Shown: positions 42,511 through 52,205, numbered from the stretch's first letter. The stretch is 64,000 nt of DNA from Salinarchaeum sp. Harcht-Bsk1 (GCF_000403645.1 NC_021313.1:2685014-2749013), one strand, 5' to 3'. Notes: a model not told the origin generated them from the sequence alone. Made by a program: numbers and translations.

Positions 42511-42656
42511 GGCGGTCGATCACACGGTTCGATAGGGACGTTTGATCGCACGGTTCGATCCTGGCGGTCGATCACACGGTTCGATAGGGACGTTTGATCG
42601 CACGGTTCGATCCTGGCGTTCGATCGCACGGTTCGGTTGTGACGTTCGATCACGCA
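42511..42656. repeat. Tandem repeat, 52-bp period built from 26-bp half units
   Basis: Full units start at 42511 and 42563, with a third copy at 42615 that diverges towards its end. Each holds two half units sharing GATC-ACACGGTTCGAT-like cores. A further degenerate half unit precedes it (42491-42510). It lies 66 bp upstream of the M24 peptidase start. Confidence 0.8.
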
Positions 42657-42721
42657 ACCCGATTGCTCTGAACGGTTCGCGGAGCGCTAGCGTTTTGCCA
42701 CCCTCGCACGCAGATGGGAGC

Positions 42722-43921
42722 ATGCGCAACTCCGCTCCGCTCGACGCTGCGCTCGCCGAGCACGACGCCGACGGTTACCTGATCGACGCGGACGCGACGG
42801 AGGCCGACCAGTACTACCTCGCCGGCTTCGGCGCGCCCGATCCCTTCCTCACCTGCTACACGCCCGATGGCGTCCACCTCCTCGTCTCCGAACTGGAGTA
42901 CGGCCGTGCCAAATCCGAGAGCAGCGCCGATACCGTCGCCCGCAACGCCGACTACGACCACCGCGAGCACGTCGCAGAGCACGGTGCGCTCGAGGGTCGG
43001 AATCGGACGATCGCTGCGTTCGTCGCCGATCACGGCGTCGAACACGTGCTGGTCCCGGATCGGTTCCCGACGGCGACCGCGGACGGGCTCCGAGCGCAGG
43101 GGATCGAGGTGACCGCCGACCTCGAGGAGACCGTCGCGACGATCCGCGCCCGGAAGACCGACGAGGAGGTCGGGCACCTGAAGGCGGCCCAGCGGGCCAA
43201 CGAGGCGGCGATGGACCGCGCCGCTGAACTGATCGGTGGCGCCGAGATCGTCACTGGTGCCGATGCCGCGGACGATCAGGACGCCACGCTACACCACGGG
43301 GGCGACCCGCTGACGAGCGAGTTCGTCAAGACCGAGATCGAGATCGCCCTCTTGCGGGAGGGCTGCGCCCTCGACGAAACGATCGTCGCCGGCGGTGCCG
43401 ACGGTGCCGATCCACACAACCGCGGTAGCGGCCCGCTCCCCGCACACGAACCCATCGTCGTGGACATCTTTCCGCGGGACAAGGAGACGAAGTACCACGC
43501 CGACATGACGCGGACGTTCGTCCGCGGCCAGCCGAGCGAGGAAGTCGTCCGCCGACACGAAGTGACAATCGCTGCGCAAGAGGCCGCTTTCGACGCGATC
43601 GAACCCGGCGCGACCGGTGAAGCCGTCCACGACGCAGTCTGTGATCTCTACGAGGCCGAGGGATACGAGACGCTCCGGAGCGACGACACCACGGAGACGG
43701 GCTTCATCCACGGGACCGGGCACGGGCTGGGTCTGGAAGTGCACGAACTCCCCCGTCTCGCTCCCGACGGGAAGGAACTCGAACCAGGCCACGTGGTCAC
43801 CGTCGAACCGGGGCTCTACGATCCCGCCGTCGGCGGAATGCGAATCGAAGACGTCGTCGTCGTGACCGAGGACGGGTTCGAGAACTACGTCGACTACCCG
43901 AAGGACCTGGTGCTGGAGTAG
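42722..43921 (+). CDS. M24-family Xaa-Pro aminopeptidase-like protein
   Basis: The 399-aa protein has an N-terminal creatinase-like domain (about 1-125) and a pita-bread catalytic domain (about 135-395). Metal ligands can be placed: the first Asp in PIVVDIFPRD, the second in YHADMTRTFV, His in FIHGTGHGLGLEVHE, and Glu residues in VVTVEPGLYDP and GGMRIEDVVVV. It probably removes N-terminal residues adjacent to proline or cleaves Xaa-Pro dipeptides using two metals. The start is ATG 42722. Confidence 0.9.
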   Translation: MRNSAPLDAALAEHDADGYLIDADATEADQYYLAGFGAPDPFLTCYTPDGVHLLVSELEYGRAKSESSADTVARNADYDHREHVAEHGALEGRNRTIAAFVADHGVEHVLVPDRFPTATADGLRAQGIEVTADLEETVATIRARKTDEEVGHLKAAQRANEAAMDRAAELIGGAEIVTGADAADDQDATLHHGGDPLTSEFVKTEIEIALLREGCALDETIVAGGADGADPHNRGSGPLPAHEPIVVDIFPRDKETKYHADMTRTFVRGQPSEEVVRRHEVTIAAQEAAFDAIEPGATGEAVHDAVCDLYEAEGYETLRSDDTTETGFIHGTGHGLGLEVHELPRLAPDGKELEPGHVVTVEPGLYDPAVGGMRIEDVVVVTEDGFENYVDYPKDLVLE

Positions 43922-43945
43922 CCGAGGGGCCTGGTACTGGAGTAG
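43898..43945. repeat. 24-bp duplication over the M24 peptidase stop codon
   Basis: Unit 1 (43898-43921) encodes PKDLVLE-stop; unit 2 (43922-43945) is the same length and frame and would encode PRGLVLE-stop. They differ at three positions, all A/G transitions. Confidence 0.8.
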
Positions 43946-44022
43946 CGGAGACGATCGGCTCCTGGCTGCGAGTCGTCCGCGAACGCGCGCCTTTTTTGCC
44001 GACGGTGTGCAATTCGCCGCCA

Positions 44023-44832
44023 ATGGAGCTACTCGTCGTGGGCGCGGGCACCATGGGCCGGTGGTTCGCCCGCACCGTCGATGCCGAGGTCGCCTTCGCG
44101 GACCGGGATCCGGAGGCGGCAGCGGAGGCCGCTGCTGCCGTCGGCGGTTCGACCGCAGCACTCGACGGCGCGGAGTCGTTCGACGTCGTCGCGATTGCTG
44201 TACCAATGTCTGCAGCTGAAGACGCGATCGCCGGCCAGGCTGGCCGTGCTCGTCACGCCGTCCTCGACGTCACTGGCGAGATGGGAACGGCCCTCGACGC
44301 GATGGCTACACAGGCACCGGAACTCGAGCGAGCGAGCCTGCACCCGCTCTTCGCCCCCGAGAACGCGCCCGGGAGCGTCGCGGTCGTCGTCGACGCTGCT
44401 GGACCGGAGATCGACGCGGTGCTCGCGGATCTGGAAGCCGCCGGGAACGAACTGTTCGCGACGACGCCCGAGGAACACGACACCGCCATGGAGAGCGTCC
44501 AGGCTGCTGCCCACGCGGCGATCGTCGCCTACGGCCTCGCGCGCGAGTCGGTGCCTGACGGGTTCGCGACGCCGGTCTCGGCCGCCCTCGACGACGTGCT
44601 CGAACAGGTGACGAAGGGTGATCCAGGGGTGTACGCAGAGATCCAGGATCGCTTCGACGGCGCCGACGCGGTCGCCGAGGCCGCTGCGGCGGTCGCAGAC
44701 GCCGATCCAGCCGAGCTCCGGGAACTCGTCGTCGAAGCCCGACCCGAACTGGCCGCCGACGGCGATGGGTCCGAAGAGAACGCATCCGCCCGAGCAGACG
44801 ACCAATCCGCCGCTCCAGAGGACGATGCCTGA
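44023..44832 (+). CDS. tyrA: Prephenate dehydrogenase-like protein
   Basis: The 269-aa protein starts with a Rossmann dinucleotide motif (LLVVGAGTMGRWFA). It continues with FADRDPEAAAEA and then SFDVVAIAVPMS. The later HPLFAPENAPG and catalytic-type segments match archaeal TyrA/prephenate dehydrogenase proteins. It oxidatively decarboxylates prephenate to 4-hydroxyphenylpyruvate in tyrosine synthesis. aroA lies 2 kb upstream. The ATG at 44023 begins directly at the Rossmann motif. Its 3' end overlaps the next gene by 8 nt. Confidence 0.8.
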   Translation: MELLVVGAGTMGRWFARTVDAEVAFADRDPEAAAEAAAAVGGSTAALDGAESFDVVAIAVPMSAAEDAIAGQAGRARHAVLDVTGEMGTALDAMATQAPELERASLHPLFAPENAPGSVAVVVDAAGPEIDAVLADLEAAGNELFATTPEEHDTAMESVQAAAHAAIVAYGLARESVPDGFATPVSAALDDVLEQVTKGDPGVYAEIQDRFDGADAVAEAAAAVADADPAELRELVVEARPELAADGDGSEENASARADDQSAAPEDDA

Positions 44833-46300
44833 CCGCGAGGCCATCCGGTCGAACGCGAAGTACCTCCGGAACGTCCGGCCACTCGACCCCGAGGAGATCA
44901 GCGAGTACGTCGAGGGCGGCCCCCACCCCGCGGTCGTCCGGCAGGTGCTCCGCGAGGAGTCCTTCGACCTCGGCATCGTCGAGCGCGAGGACGGGACCTT
45001 CGTCCCCGTCGAGGAGGGAACGATCGACCCGCCACGGCTGCCCGTCACCGAGTTCCCGGAATCGTACGCCACCCGTCTCGAGGAATTGCTGGTCGACGCG
45101 TTCGGCCAGGACTGGCACCTGGGCGAGTCCGGGAACGACCTGCGAGACGCGATCCGCGACCTGAAAGAGGCCTACCACCGCGGCTGGTCGGTCACGTACG
45201 ACGACGAGACCGCGGCCCTCGCCTACGCCCTCTATCACCTCCCGGATTACTACGCCGCGGTCCAGTATCCCGTCGCCGAACTGGCCGAGATTGGGTTACT
45301 CGACCGGCAACTGCGGATTCTCGAGGTCGGCGCGGGCACCGGCGGCCCGGCGCTGGGGATCGCCGACGCCGTGCCCGACGACGCGCTGGTTCGCTACGAC
45401 GCGATCGAACCGAGCGCCAGCGCCGACGTGTTCGAGGCGATGGTCGAGGACGCAGGCGACCACGTCGACTTCGAAGTTCACCGGACGACCGCAGAGGACT
45501 TCGCGTTCGACGCCGCTGGCGAACCGGGCACGCCCGAGTACGACCTCGTGCTGTTCGCAAACGTCCTGAGCGAACTCGACGATCCCGTCGCGACGGCGAA
45601 ACGGTATACCGACCTCGTGGCGGACGACGGCGCGATGGTGCTGCTCTCGCCGGCCGACAGACGGACGACCGGCGTGCTCCGCGGCGTCGAGCGGGCGCTC
45701 GCCGACGGCACGAAACCGCAGGGGATCGGTGACGTGTCGGACCTCCCGTCGGGCGACGAACGGGCGACCGTGTTCTCGCCGACGGTCCGGCTCTGGCCGA
45801 ACTGGACGCCGGCCGACGAGGGCTGGTCGTTCGCGGTCCGGCCCGATATCGACGTGCCCGCGTTCCAGCGACGGCTGGACGAGCCTGCCGGCGCCGAGGG
45901 CGAGTTCGTCAACGTCGACGTGCAGTACGCGTACGCCACGCTACGCTGGGACGGCGAACGCCGCGTGGCGTTCCGACCGGATCGGGGCGACTGGGCGCCG
46001 CTGGCAGAGTCCGAGAAACACGTCTCCGACCGCGTCGACTGCGCGGCGATCAAACTCTCTGCGGATCTCTCCGAGGGTGGCCACCCACTCTTCCGGATCG
46101 GCGACGGCAGCCAGCAGGTCGACCACTTCGCAGTGCTGACCAAGGAGACGTCGCTCAACCGGTCGCTCGCGACTGCGGGCTACGGCGACCTCCTGACCCT
46201 CGAGTCCGTCCTCGTCCTCTGGAACGACGACGAGCAGGCGTACAACTTCGTGGTCGACGACGAGACGATCGTCGAATCCGTGGCGGCACCGGTTCGGTGA
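44825..46300 (+). CDS. Rsm22-family (small ribosomal subunit-associated) methyltransferase-like protein
   Basis: The protein has 491 aa. The N-terminal half is helical and typical of Rsm22 (YHRGWSVTYDDETAALAYAL then YHLPDYYAAVQYPV). The central SAM-binding Rossmann part has LRILEVGAGTGGPALG, then DLVLFANVLSELDD. The C-terminal part is strand-rich. In eukaryotes Rsm22/METTL17 assists mitochondrial small-subunit assembly. No clear catalytic residue is visible, so methyltransferase activity is uncertain. Its ATG at 44825 overlaps the tyrA stop, suggesting coupling. Confidence 0.8.
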   Translation: MPDREAIRSNAKYLRNVRPLDPEEISEYVEGGPHPAVVRQVLREESFDLGIVEREDGTFVPVEEGTIDPPRLPVTEFPESYATRLEELLVDAFGQDWHLGESGNDLRDAIRDLKEAYHRGWSVTYDDETAALAYALYHLPDYYAAVQYPVAELAEIGLLDRQLRILEVGAGTGGPALGIADAVPDDALVRYDAIEPSASADVFEAMVEDAGDHVDFEVHRTTAEDFAFDAAGEPGTPEYDLVLFANVLSELDDPVATAKRYTDLVADDGAMVLLSPADRRTTGVLRGVERALADGTKPQGIGDVSDLPSGDERATVFSPTVRLWPNWTPADEGWSFAVRPDIDVPAFQRRLDEPAGAEGEFVNVDVQYAYATLRWDGERRVAFRPDRGDWAPLAESEKHVSDRVDCAAIKLSADLSEGGHPLFRIGDGSQQVDHFAVLTKETSLNRSLATAGYGDLLTLESVLVLWNDDEQAYNFVVDDETIVESVAAPVR

Positions 46301-46440
46301 GGACCGGCCACGGGGACGAGTAGCTGCTGCCCCCACGCGTCCAGTCACAAGTGCACCGGCCGCTGGCGCTCGAGGACCGCCGAAGTCACTCGAAGTCCGA
46401 CCGCTCGGTCGTGCGCAGATTTCGCATTTCCGGCACCGAC

Positions 46441-46465
46441 TAACGTTCCACGGACAGCAACGTTA
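46441..46465. promoter_or_regulatory. Inverted repeat upstream of moxR
   Basis: TAACGTT (46441-46447) and AACGTTA (46459-46465) are perfect 7-bp arms with an 11-bp spacer, 83 bp before the moxR start. Candidate operator of the operon. Confidence 0.35.
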
Positions 46466-46547
46466 CAAAGCAGGATCCCATTACTACGGGTGTTGTGCCC
46501 CCTCCGCGTCCGTTCGCGGGAAGCCGGATCGACGACCCCAGCCTACA

Positions 46548-47528
46548 ATGACGGATACGAACACATCACGAGTCGACGACGCTTCACTGGAGGGATCGGT
46601 CGAACCCCTTCCGATCGACGCGGCCGGTACCGTAGCCGACGACGTGGTGGCGAACGTCGAGCAGGTCATGGTCGGCCAGCGTGCCACCATCGAGCACGTC
46701 TTTGGCGCGATGCTCGCCGGCGGACACGTCCTGATCGAGGACGTTCCGGGCGTCGGAAAGACGATGCTCGTCCGCGCCCTCGCCCGCTCGGTCGACAGCA
46801 CGTTCGGGCGGATCCAGTTCACGCCGGACCTCTTGCCCTCGGACGTTACCGGCGTCAGCGTTTACAATCAGAAGACCCGGGAGTTCGAGTTCCAGCCCGG
46901 CCCCGTCTTCGCGAACCTCGTCCTCGGTGACGAGATCAATCGTGCGCCACCGAAGACGCAGTCCGCGCTGCTCGAAGCGATGGAGGAAGAGCAGGTCACC
47001 GTCGACGGCGAGACGCGGTCGCTGCCGTCGCCGTTTACCGTCATCGCGACCCAGAACGCGGTCGAACCCAATCGTACGTACGAACTACCGATGGCGGAAC
47101 TCGATCGCTTCATGAAGAAGCTCTCCGTCGGCTACCCCGACGCCGACCAGGAGAACGAGATGGTGGATCGCGTGCTCGGGACGCACCCGATCGACTCCCT
47201 GAGTCCCGTGACGGACGTCGAGACGCTCCAGCGACTCGGCCGGACCGTCGCGGAGGTCACCGTCCGCGAGCCAGTCCGAACGTACGCGACCGAACTCGCC
47301 CGATTCACGCGCGAGAACGCAGCGCTGGGCGTCAGCCCGCGAGGAACGATCACGCTCCTCCAGGCCGCCCAGGCCCGCGCGGTACTCGACGGCCGCGAGT
47401 TCGTCGTCCCCGACGACGTGAAGGCCGAGGCTCGCCCGGTGCTCACCCATCGCATTCGCACGGGCGTCGACGCCGAGTCCTCCGACGACCTCCTCGATCG
47501 CGCGCTCGAGACGATCACGCCAGACTGA
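46548..47528 (+). CDS. MoxR-family AAA+ ATPase
   Basis: The 326-aa protein has Walker A DVPGVGKT (residues about 65-72, K71), Walker B LVLGDEINRAPPKTQSALLE, the sensor FTVIATQNAVE and an Arg-finger-type segment ELDRFMKKLSV. It is a MoxR AAA+ ATPase, a chaperone-like partner of von Willebrand/DUF58 proteins. It is the first gene of a three-gene operon with DUF58 and transglutaminase-domain proteins. An inverted repeat at 46441-46465 lies upstream. Confidence 0.92.
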   Translation: MTDTNTSRVDDASLEGSVEPLPIDAAGTVADDVVANVEQVMVGQRATIEHVFGAMLAGGHVLIEDVPGVGKTMLVRALARSVDSTFGRIQFTPDLLPSDVTGVSVYNQKTREFEFQPGPVFANLVLGDEINRAPPKTQSALLEAMEEEQVTVDGETRSLPSPFTVIATQNAVEPNRTYELPMAELDRFMKKLSVGYPDADQENEMVDRVLGTHPIDSLSPVTDVETLQRLGRTVAEVTVREPVRTYATELARFTRENAALGVSPRGTITLLQAAQARAVLDGREFVVPDDVKAEARPVLTHRIRTGVDAESSDDLLDRALETITPD

Positions 47529-47533
47529 CGCAG

Positions 47534-48583
47534 ATGGACGCATATCTCACGCGCCGCGGGAAGTTCGTCGTTCTGGTCACAGTCGGCTGTATCCTTCTCG
47601 GGTCAGTCTTCGGCGCCCGCTCGCTCAACGCGATCGTCGCACCCGCGGTCGTGGCGCTCGTCGCGTCGTTCGTGAGCGTCCGCCGAGCCCCAGCACCGAC
47701 GATTCATCGAACGGCTCCTCCCGACGGCCACCCGGACGAGACCCACGCAGTCTCACTGCAGATCGGGGGCTGTGGCAGTGGGATCTACGAGCTCCGCGAC
47801 CGCGTCGGTGCGGGTCTCTCTGCCCCCGATGCCGCCTACGACGTCACCGAGACGAGTACGACCGTCTCCTACGACGTCCGCTACACGCGCCGGGGCGTTC
47901 ACCGGCTTGGACCACTCTCGATCACTGTCACTGACGTCCTCGGATTGGCCGAACGTGAACTCCAGCCCGTCGACGCACGGGAGCAGATCCTCGTCTACCC
48001 CGAACTGGTCGACCCGCCGCGGGGAGTCCGCTCCGCGCTCGAGACAGTAGTCGACCTCGAGCAACGTCCCGGGCGCGACGAGTTCGACTCCCTCCGGGAG
48101 TACGTCCGGGGCGATTCCCTCCGTGACGTCCACTGGAAGTCGAGCGCGAAACAGCCCGACGAAGCCCTGGTGGTCAAGGAGTTCGTCGGTCGGACCCCGA
48201 CGGACGCCGTCCGGCTCGCCGTCGCTCCGAGCGGGGATCGAGCGACCGTCGACGCCGCCGCGCGGGCCGCCGCGAGCGTCGCCGTCACCCTCCTCGACGA
48301 GGGCGTCGAGGTCGGGATCGAGACGCCTCGCGATTCGATCGATGCGGGCGTCGGTTCGGCCCAGCGCGAGTCCATCCTGGCGGCGCTGGCTCGGCTCCAG
48401 GCCGGGGAGCCCACCGCCGCCGACTCGACGATCCGGATTTCGGCCGCCGACGGCGAGGCAGTCGTTCACGCCGGCAGCCACGCCGTCCCCTTCACGCACG
48501 GCCGTCCCCAGACGAGCAACGACGTGGAGGCCGCGGACGGAGTCGACGACGGCGCCGAGCCGTCGCGCGAGGTGGTCTCGTGA
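47534..48583 (+). CDS. DUF58 domain-containing membrane protein
   Basis: The 349-aa protein has two N-terminal hydrophobic segments (about 10-50) and a DUF58 domain. That domain's signature is GDSLRDVHWKSSAKQPDEALVVKEF near residues 190-215, preceded by REYVRGDSL. It starts 5 nt after the moxR stop and overlaps the next gene by 4 nt, so it belongs to the operon. It is probably involved in cell-surface assembly with MoxR; the exact role is unknown. Confidence 0.9.
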   Translation: MDAYLTRRGKFVVLVTVGCILLGSVFGARSLNAIVAPAVVALVASFVSVRRAPAPTIHRTAPPDGHPDETHAVSLQIGGCGSGIYELRDRVGAGLSAPDAAYDVTETSTTVSYDVRYTRRGVHRLGPLSITVTDVLGLAERELQPVDAREQILVYPELVDPPRGVRSALETVVDLEQRPGRDEFDSLREYVRGDSLRDVHWKSSAKQPDEALVVKEFVGRTPTDAVRLAVAPSGDRATVDAAARAAASVAVTLLDEGVEVGIETPRDSIDAGVGSAQRESILAALARLQAGEPTAADSTIRISAADGEAVVHAGSHAVPFTHGRPQTSNDVEAADGVDDGAEPSREVVS

Positions 48584-50934
48584 GCACCCGCTCCGACGGT
48601 GCGCGGCGCACCGCGGTCGGCATCGACGCCGCCAGGCTGTTTCCTTCACCCCGGACGCTGTCACTCCTGGGCCTCGTTGCGCTCACCGTCGGGTACTGCT
48701 CGACGCTCTACTGGGTGACGACGGTCGCAGGCGGAACGGCCTGGCTCGCGGGTGGGATCGCGGTCGGCCTCGGCCTCGGCGTGTTGTTCCGGGGCGTCCA
48801 GGAACGCCGGGTGCTACAGATCGCTGGCATCGGTGCTGTGCTCGGCGGCGTCTGGTACTACACGTCCGCCGTTCCGACGATCGATCCGCAGATGATCACC
48901 AGGGTGACCACGGACAGTGTTTCGATGCTCAGCGGCATCTCGGTGCTCGAACTCGCAGCGGTCGACGTCTGGATCGCTGCGCTGATCCCGATTCCCGTCT
49001 TCCTCACCACCTACTTCGCACTGCGCGGGCGGTACGAGTACGCAGTCGCCGCCGGTGGCTGGTTACTCGTCTTCCTCGCGCTCACCGGCGACGCGACCCT
49101 GCTGGAGACGCTCCTCGGAACCGTCGGTGCCGTTCTCGCGCTCGGCTTTGGGGAACTCGACCGCCGGGACGGCGCCGTCACTGCTGCGGATCTGCTCGTC
49201 GCACTCGTCGCGGTGATGGCCGTCTTCGCGGTGGTCGTCCCGATGGTTCCCTCCGGCTCCGCGAGCGCGCTGGAACCGCAGGGCGTCGGTGGCGATAGCG
49301 GTGGCGCCTCGGCCCAGCAGGCGACGCCGCTCGACGAGCAGCTCCTCGACGGCGACGACGTGACGGCCGGCGGCCCGATCAACCTCTCACCGGACGTCCG
49401 CTTCGTCGTCGAATCACCGTCACAACAGCGGTGGCGCGTCGGTGTCCTCGACACCTACACCGGCGATAGCTGGACGCAATCCGGGCTCTCGAGCCCGTAC
49501 CTCGGCACACTCGACGGGCCGCCAGGGAGTGCTCGAACGGTCCTCCAGCAGTATCAGCTCCGGACCGAGGCGACGGATCTGCCAGCGGCGGCCTACCCCA
49601 TCGGCGTTCGGAACCTCGATAGGAACAATGTCGACGTCACGAGTACGGGCGCGCTCACCGTCGACGGCCGCCTTCCGAACGGGACGAACTACACCATCGA
49701 GAGCAGCGTTCCCACGCCAACCGTGAACCAGCTTCGAACGGCCGGCACGGACTATCCGCTGTCGATCGAGGAACGTTACACCGGGCTTCCACAGTACACC
49801 GTTCCCGAGCGTGTCTCTAACCTGACCGACCAGGTGACGTCCCAGTCCTCGAACTCCTTCGAGTCCGCTCGCGCCATCGAGTCGTACCTGGAAGACAACA
49901 AGGAGTACTCTCAGAACGTCTCTGCCCCGTCGGGCACGCTGGCTGACAGCTTCCTCTTCGAGATGGACGCCGGCTACTGCGTCTACTACGCTGGGACGAT
50001 GGCGACCATGCTCCGGACCCAGGGCATCCCGGCGCGGGTCGCGGTCGGATACACGAGCGGTCAGTACGTCGGGAACGACACGTGGGTCGTCCGCGGCACC
50101 GACGCCCACGCCTGGGTCGAGGTGTACTTCCCGGACGTCGGCTGGGTGGAGTTCGATCCGACGCCGACCGGCGACGTTCGGGACGCGCGACGGAATGCGG
50201 TCGAAACGGCTCGGACCAACGAGTCTGCCAGCGTCGACGTCCCCGAGAGCTCGGGCGAGGAACTTCGCTTCGACCAGCCCGAGAACACGACGACCACGCC
50301 GACGCCGAACGGGACCGACGGCGCTCCGAACGGCTCGACGACCAACGGGACGAACACCTCCGACTCGGACTCCGGTCTCGACCGGGGCGGACTGTACTCA
50401 GGCGTCGGGTACTCGATCGAAGGTAACGGGTCCAGCGTCGACTACGTCCAGCCGAACGTGACGACGCTCGGCGGCACCGCAGCCGATGGCGAGAACGGCT
50501 CGCTCCCCAACGCTACCACCGAACGTTCGGGAGATCGGCTCCTCGGCGGGTTCGATACCCTGGTGATCGCACTCCTGCTCGTGGCCGGGGCCGTCGCCGG
50601 TGGCAGACAGGCCGGCCTCCAGCACCGGATTCGCGACAGGGGTGCCGTGCTCTGGCAGCGCCGCCGCGACCCCGAAACCGACGTCGAGCGTGCGATGGAG
50701 CGCCTCGACGCACTGCTCGCCCGCCGGTACGGAGCACGTGAATCCGGACAGACGCGCCGCGAGTACCGGAGGCGGCTCCCCCGTAGCGTGGATTCCCGGG
50801 TGCACCGTGCCTTCGAACTCCACGAGCGGGCTCGCTACGCCGGTGATATCGATCGGGCGACCGCCGACGAACTCGTCGAACTCGTCGACGACCTCGCACG
50901 TCGGGACCTGCCGGTGCTGGGCGATCGCGAGTGA
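48580..50934 (+). CDS. Membrane protein with DUF3488/transglutaminase-like core and DUF4129-like C-terminus
   Basis: The 784-aa protein has about six N-terminal helices (DUF3488-like), then an extracellular region (about 240-660) with a transglutaminase-like protease domain. Its catalytic residues are C467 (DAGYCVYYAG), H510 (DAHAWVEVYF) and D526 (WVEFDPTP). An Asn/Thr/Ser-rich linker (about 555-650) is followed by a final helix and a DUF4129-like cytoplasmic tail. The GTG at 48580 overlaps the DUF58 stop. Such proteins act with MoxR and DUF58. Confidence 0.9.
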   Translation: MSTRSDGARRTAVGIDAARLFPSPRTLSLLGLVALTVGYCSTLYWVTTVAGGTAWLAGGIAVGLGLGVLFRGVQERRVLQIAGIGAVLGGVWYYTSAVPTIDPQMITRVTTDSVSMLSGISVLELAAVDVWIAALIPIPVFLTTYFALRGRYEYAVAAGGWLLVFLALTGDATLLETLLGTVGAVLALGFGELDRRDGAVTAADLLVALVAVMAVFAVVVPMVPSGSASALEPQGVGGDSGGASAQQATPLDEQLLDGDDVTAGGPINLSPDVRFVVESPSQQRWRVGVLDTYTGDSWTQSGLSSPYLGTLDGPPGSARTVLQQYQLRTEATDLPAAAYPIGVRNLDRNNVDVTSTGALTVDGRLPNGTNYTIESSVPTPTVNQLRTAGTDYPLSIEERYTGLPQYTVPERVSNLTDQVTSQSSNSFESARAIESYLEDNKEYSQNVSAPSGTLADSFLFEMDAGYCVYYAGTMATMLRTQGIPARVAVGYTSGQYVGNDTWVVRGTDAHAWVEVYFPDVGWVEFDPTPTGDVRDARRNAVETARTNESASVDVPESSGEELRFDQPENTTTTPTPNGTDGAPNGSTTNGTNTSDSDSGLDRGGLYSGVGYSIEGNGSSVDYVQPNVTTLGGTAADGENGSLPNATTERSGDRLLGGFDTLVIALLLVAGAVAGGRQAGLQHRIRDRGAVLWQRRRDPETDVERAMERLDALLARRYGARESGQTRREYRRRLPRSVDSRVHRAFELHERARYAGDIDRATADELVELVDDLARRDLPVLGDRE

Positions 50935-51063
50935 TCTCCTCTCCCCGGTCTGAAAGGGGTACGCGCCCGCGGATCGTTTCGCACTGCCGTGGGCTCGTAA
51001 CCGGACGACGAGAGTGCCTCGGCGACAGGGTTTAATACCACGCTTCCCAAGTTGGAACTCGTA

Positions 51064-51357
51064 ATGTCGGAAGTCTGCTCGACGTGCGGGTTGCCTGAGG
51101 AGCTCTGCGTCTGCGAAGACGTGGCGAAGGACTCCCAGGAGATCCAGATCCGCATCGACGAGCGCCGATACGGAAAAGAGGTAACGATCGTCGACGGGTT
51201 CGATCCCAGCGACGTGGATCTCGACAGTCTCTCCTCGGACCTCAAGAGCAAGTTCGCCTGCGGTGGCACGGTCGAGGACGGCCACATCGAGCTCCAGGGC
51301 AATCACACCGGTCGCATCGAGGACTTCCTCCGGGACAAGGGTTTCAACGTCGCCTGA
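51064..51357 (+). CDS. Translation initiation factor SUI1/eIF1-like
   Basis: The 97-aa protein has an N-terminal zinc-binding-like motif ([13 protein letters not shown]) and an eIF1/SUI1 domain. [14 protein letters not shown] matches the RxxK-x-VT-x-V-x-G core; the C-terminal [20 protein letters not shown] matches KKxFACGGTVxxxxxxxxIxLQGDH. It fosters correct start-codon selection on the small ribosomal subunit. The start is ATG 51064. Confidence 0.93.
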   Translation: MSEVCSTCGLPEELCVCEDVAKDSQEIQIRIDERRYGKEVTIVDGFDPSDVDLDSLSSDLKSKFACGGTVEDGHIELQGNHTGRIEDFLRDKGFNVA

Positions 51358-51443
51358 TTTTCGCCGACCACGTCGTAGCTGTCCCGCCTCGCCGAGTCGC
51401 GTCGCCGTCGAGTCCGGCGGAATGGGCAGCCGGCGACTGCGTC

Positions 51444-52073
51444 TCAGTCCACCAGATAGCCGTCGGCGTCGGCCAGCAGTAGCCCCTCGAGGGTCGCGTC
51501 GTTCGTCGGCGGTTCCCTGGCGACGGTGAGTGCGTCGCTGACCGGGACGGGTTCGACGGAGAGGAACTCGTTGTCGTCGCGATCGGGTTCGCCCGGCGTG
51601 AGGCCCGTCGCGACCACGATTCCGCGGCGATGTCGGAGGACGCCGGTCGCGACCGCGTAGGACTCGAGTACTGCGACGTCTTCGGCCACGTAGCCTGTCT
51701 CTTCGCGGAGCTCTCGCTTCGCGGCCGCCTCGTAGGCCGCTGCTTCGACCGTCTCGGCGGGCCCACCGTCGTGCTCGTCGACGATTCCGGCCACGAGTTC
51801 GAACTGGGTCTCCCGGATCGTCGGCCGGTACTGCTCGACGAACACGACGTGCGGTTCGTTTCTCTCCTCTTCATCCGCTCCGGCGTCGTCCGTCGGGTCG
51901 CGTTCGACGTGATCGCCGTCGACGATTCCCACGACGACCACCGCTGGCGCGAGTTCGGCCCAGTAGTAGCGCTTCGTCGACCCGTCGGGCTGTTCGACGA
52001 GGTCGTAGCCGCCGTCGAACCAGCCGGTTTCGTACTCCCTCGCGGACTCGACCACAGGCCACTCGGCGCTCAT
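51444..52073 (-). CDS. Nudix hydrolase
   Basis: The 209-aa protein has a Nudix box at about residues 95-130. It starts GIVDEHDGGPAE and ends AAAKRELREETGYV (REL-x-EE-x-G core). The insertion between the Gly and the REL part is longer than the 23-residue box of the canonical family. Upstream FVEQYRPTIRE is typical of ADP-ribose-type Nudix enzymes. It probably hydrolyses a nucleoside diphosphate derivative; the substrate is unknown. Confidence 0.85.
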   Translation of the reverse strand: MSAEWPVVESAREYETGWFDGGYDLVEQPDGSTKRYYWAELAPAVVVVGIVDGDHVERDPTDDAGADEEERNEPHVVFVEQYRPTIRETQFELVAGIVDEHDGGPAETVEAAAYEAAAKRELREETGYVAEDVAVLESYAVATGVLRHRRGIVVATGLTPGEPDRDDNEFLSVEPVPVSDALTVAREPPTNDATLEGLLLADADGYLVD

Positions 52074-52205
52074 GGGCGAGGCACTCGCGTGCTTGACCCT
52101 GGGTCTTTCGGGACACCTCGTGGCTTGCGACGGGGAGCGGTCGCGGCTGGCGACTCGCCGATCCCTGTCCACGCAGGCGAAATCGCCAAGGCGACGGGGC
52201 TCACA

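Noticed and set aside
42511-42656. CRISPR-like array upstream of the M24 peptidase
   Set aside because: The 26-bp half units are contiguous and degenerate, with no spacers of constant length and no Cas genes nearby.
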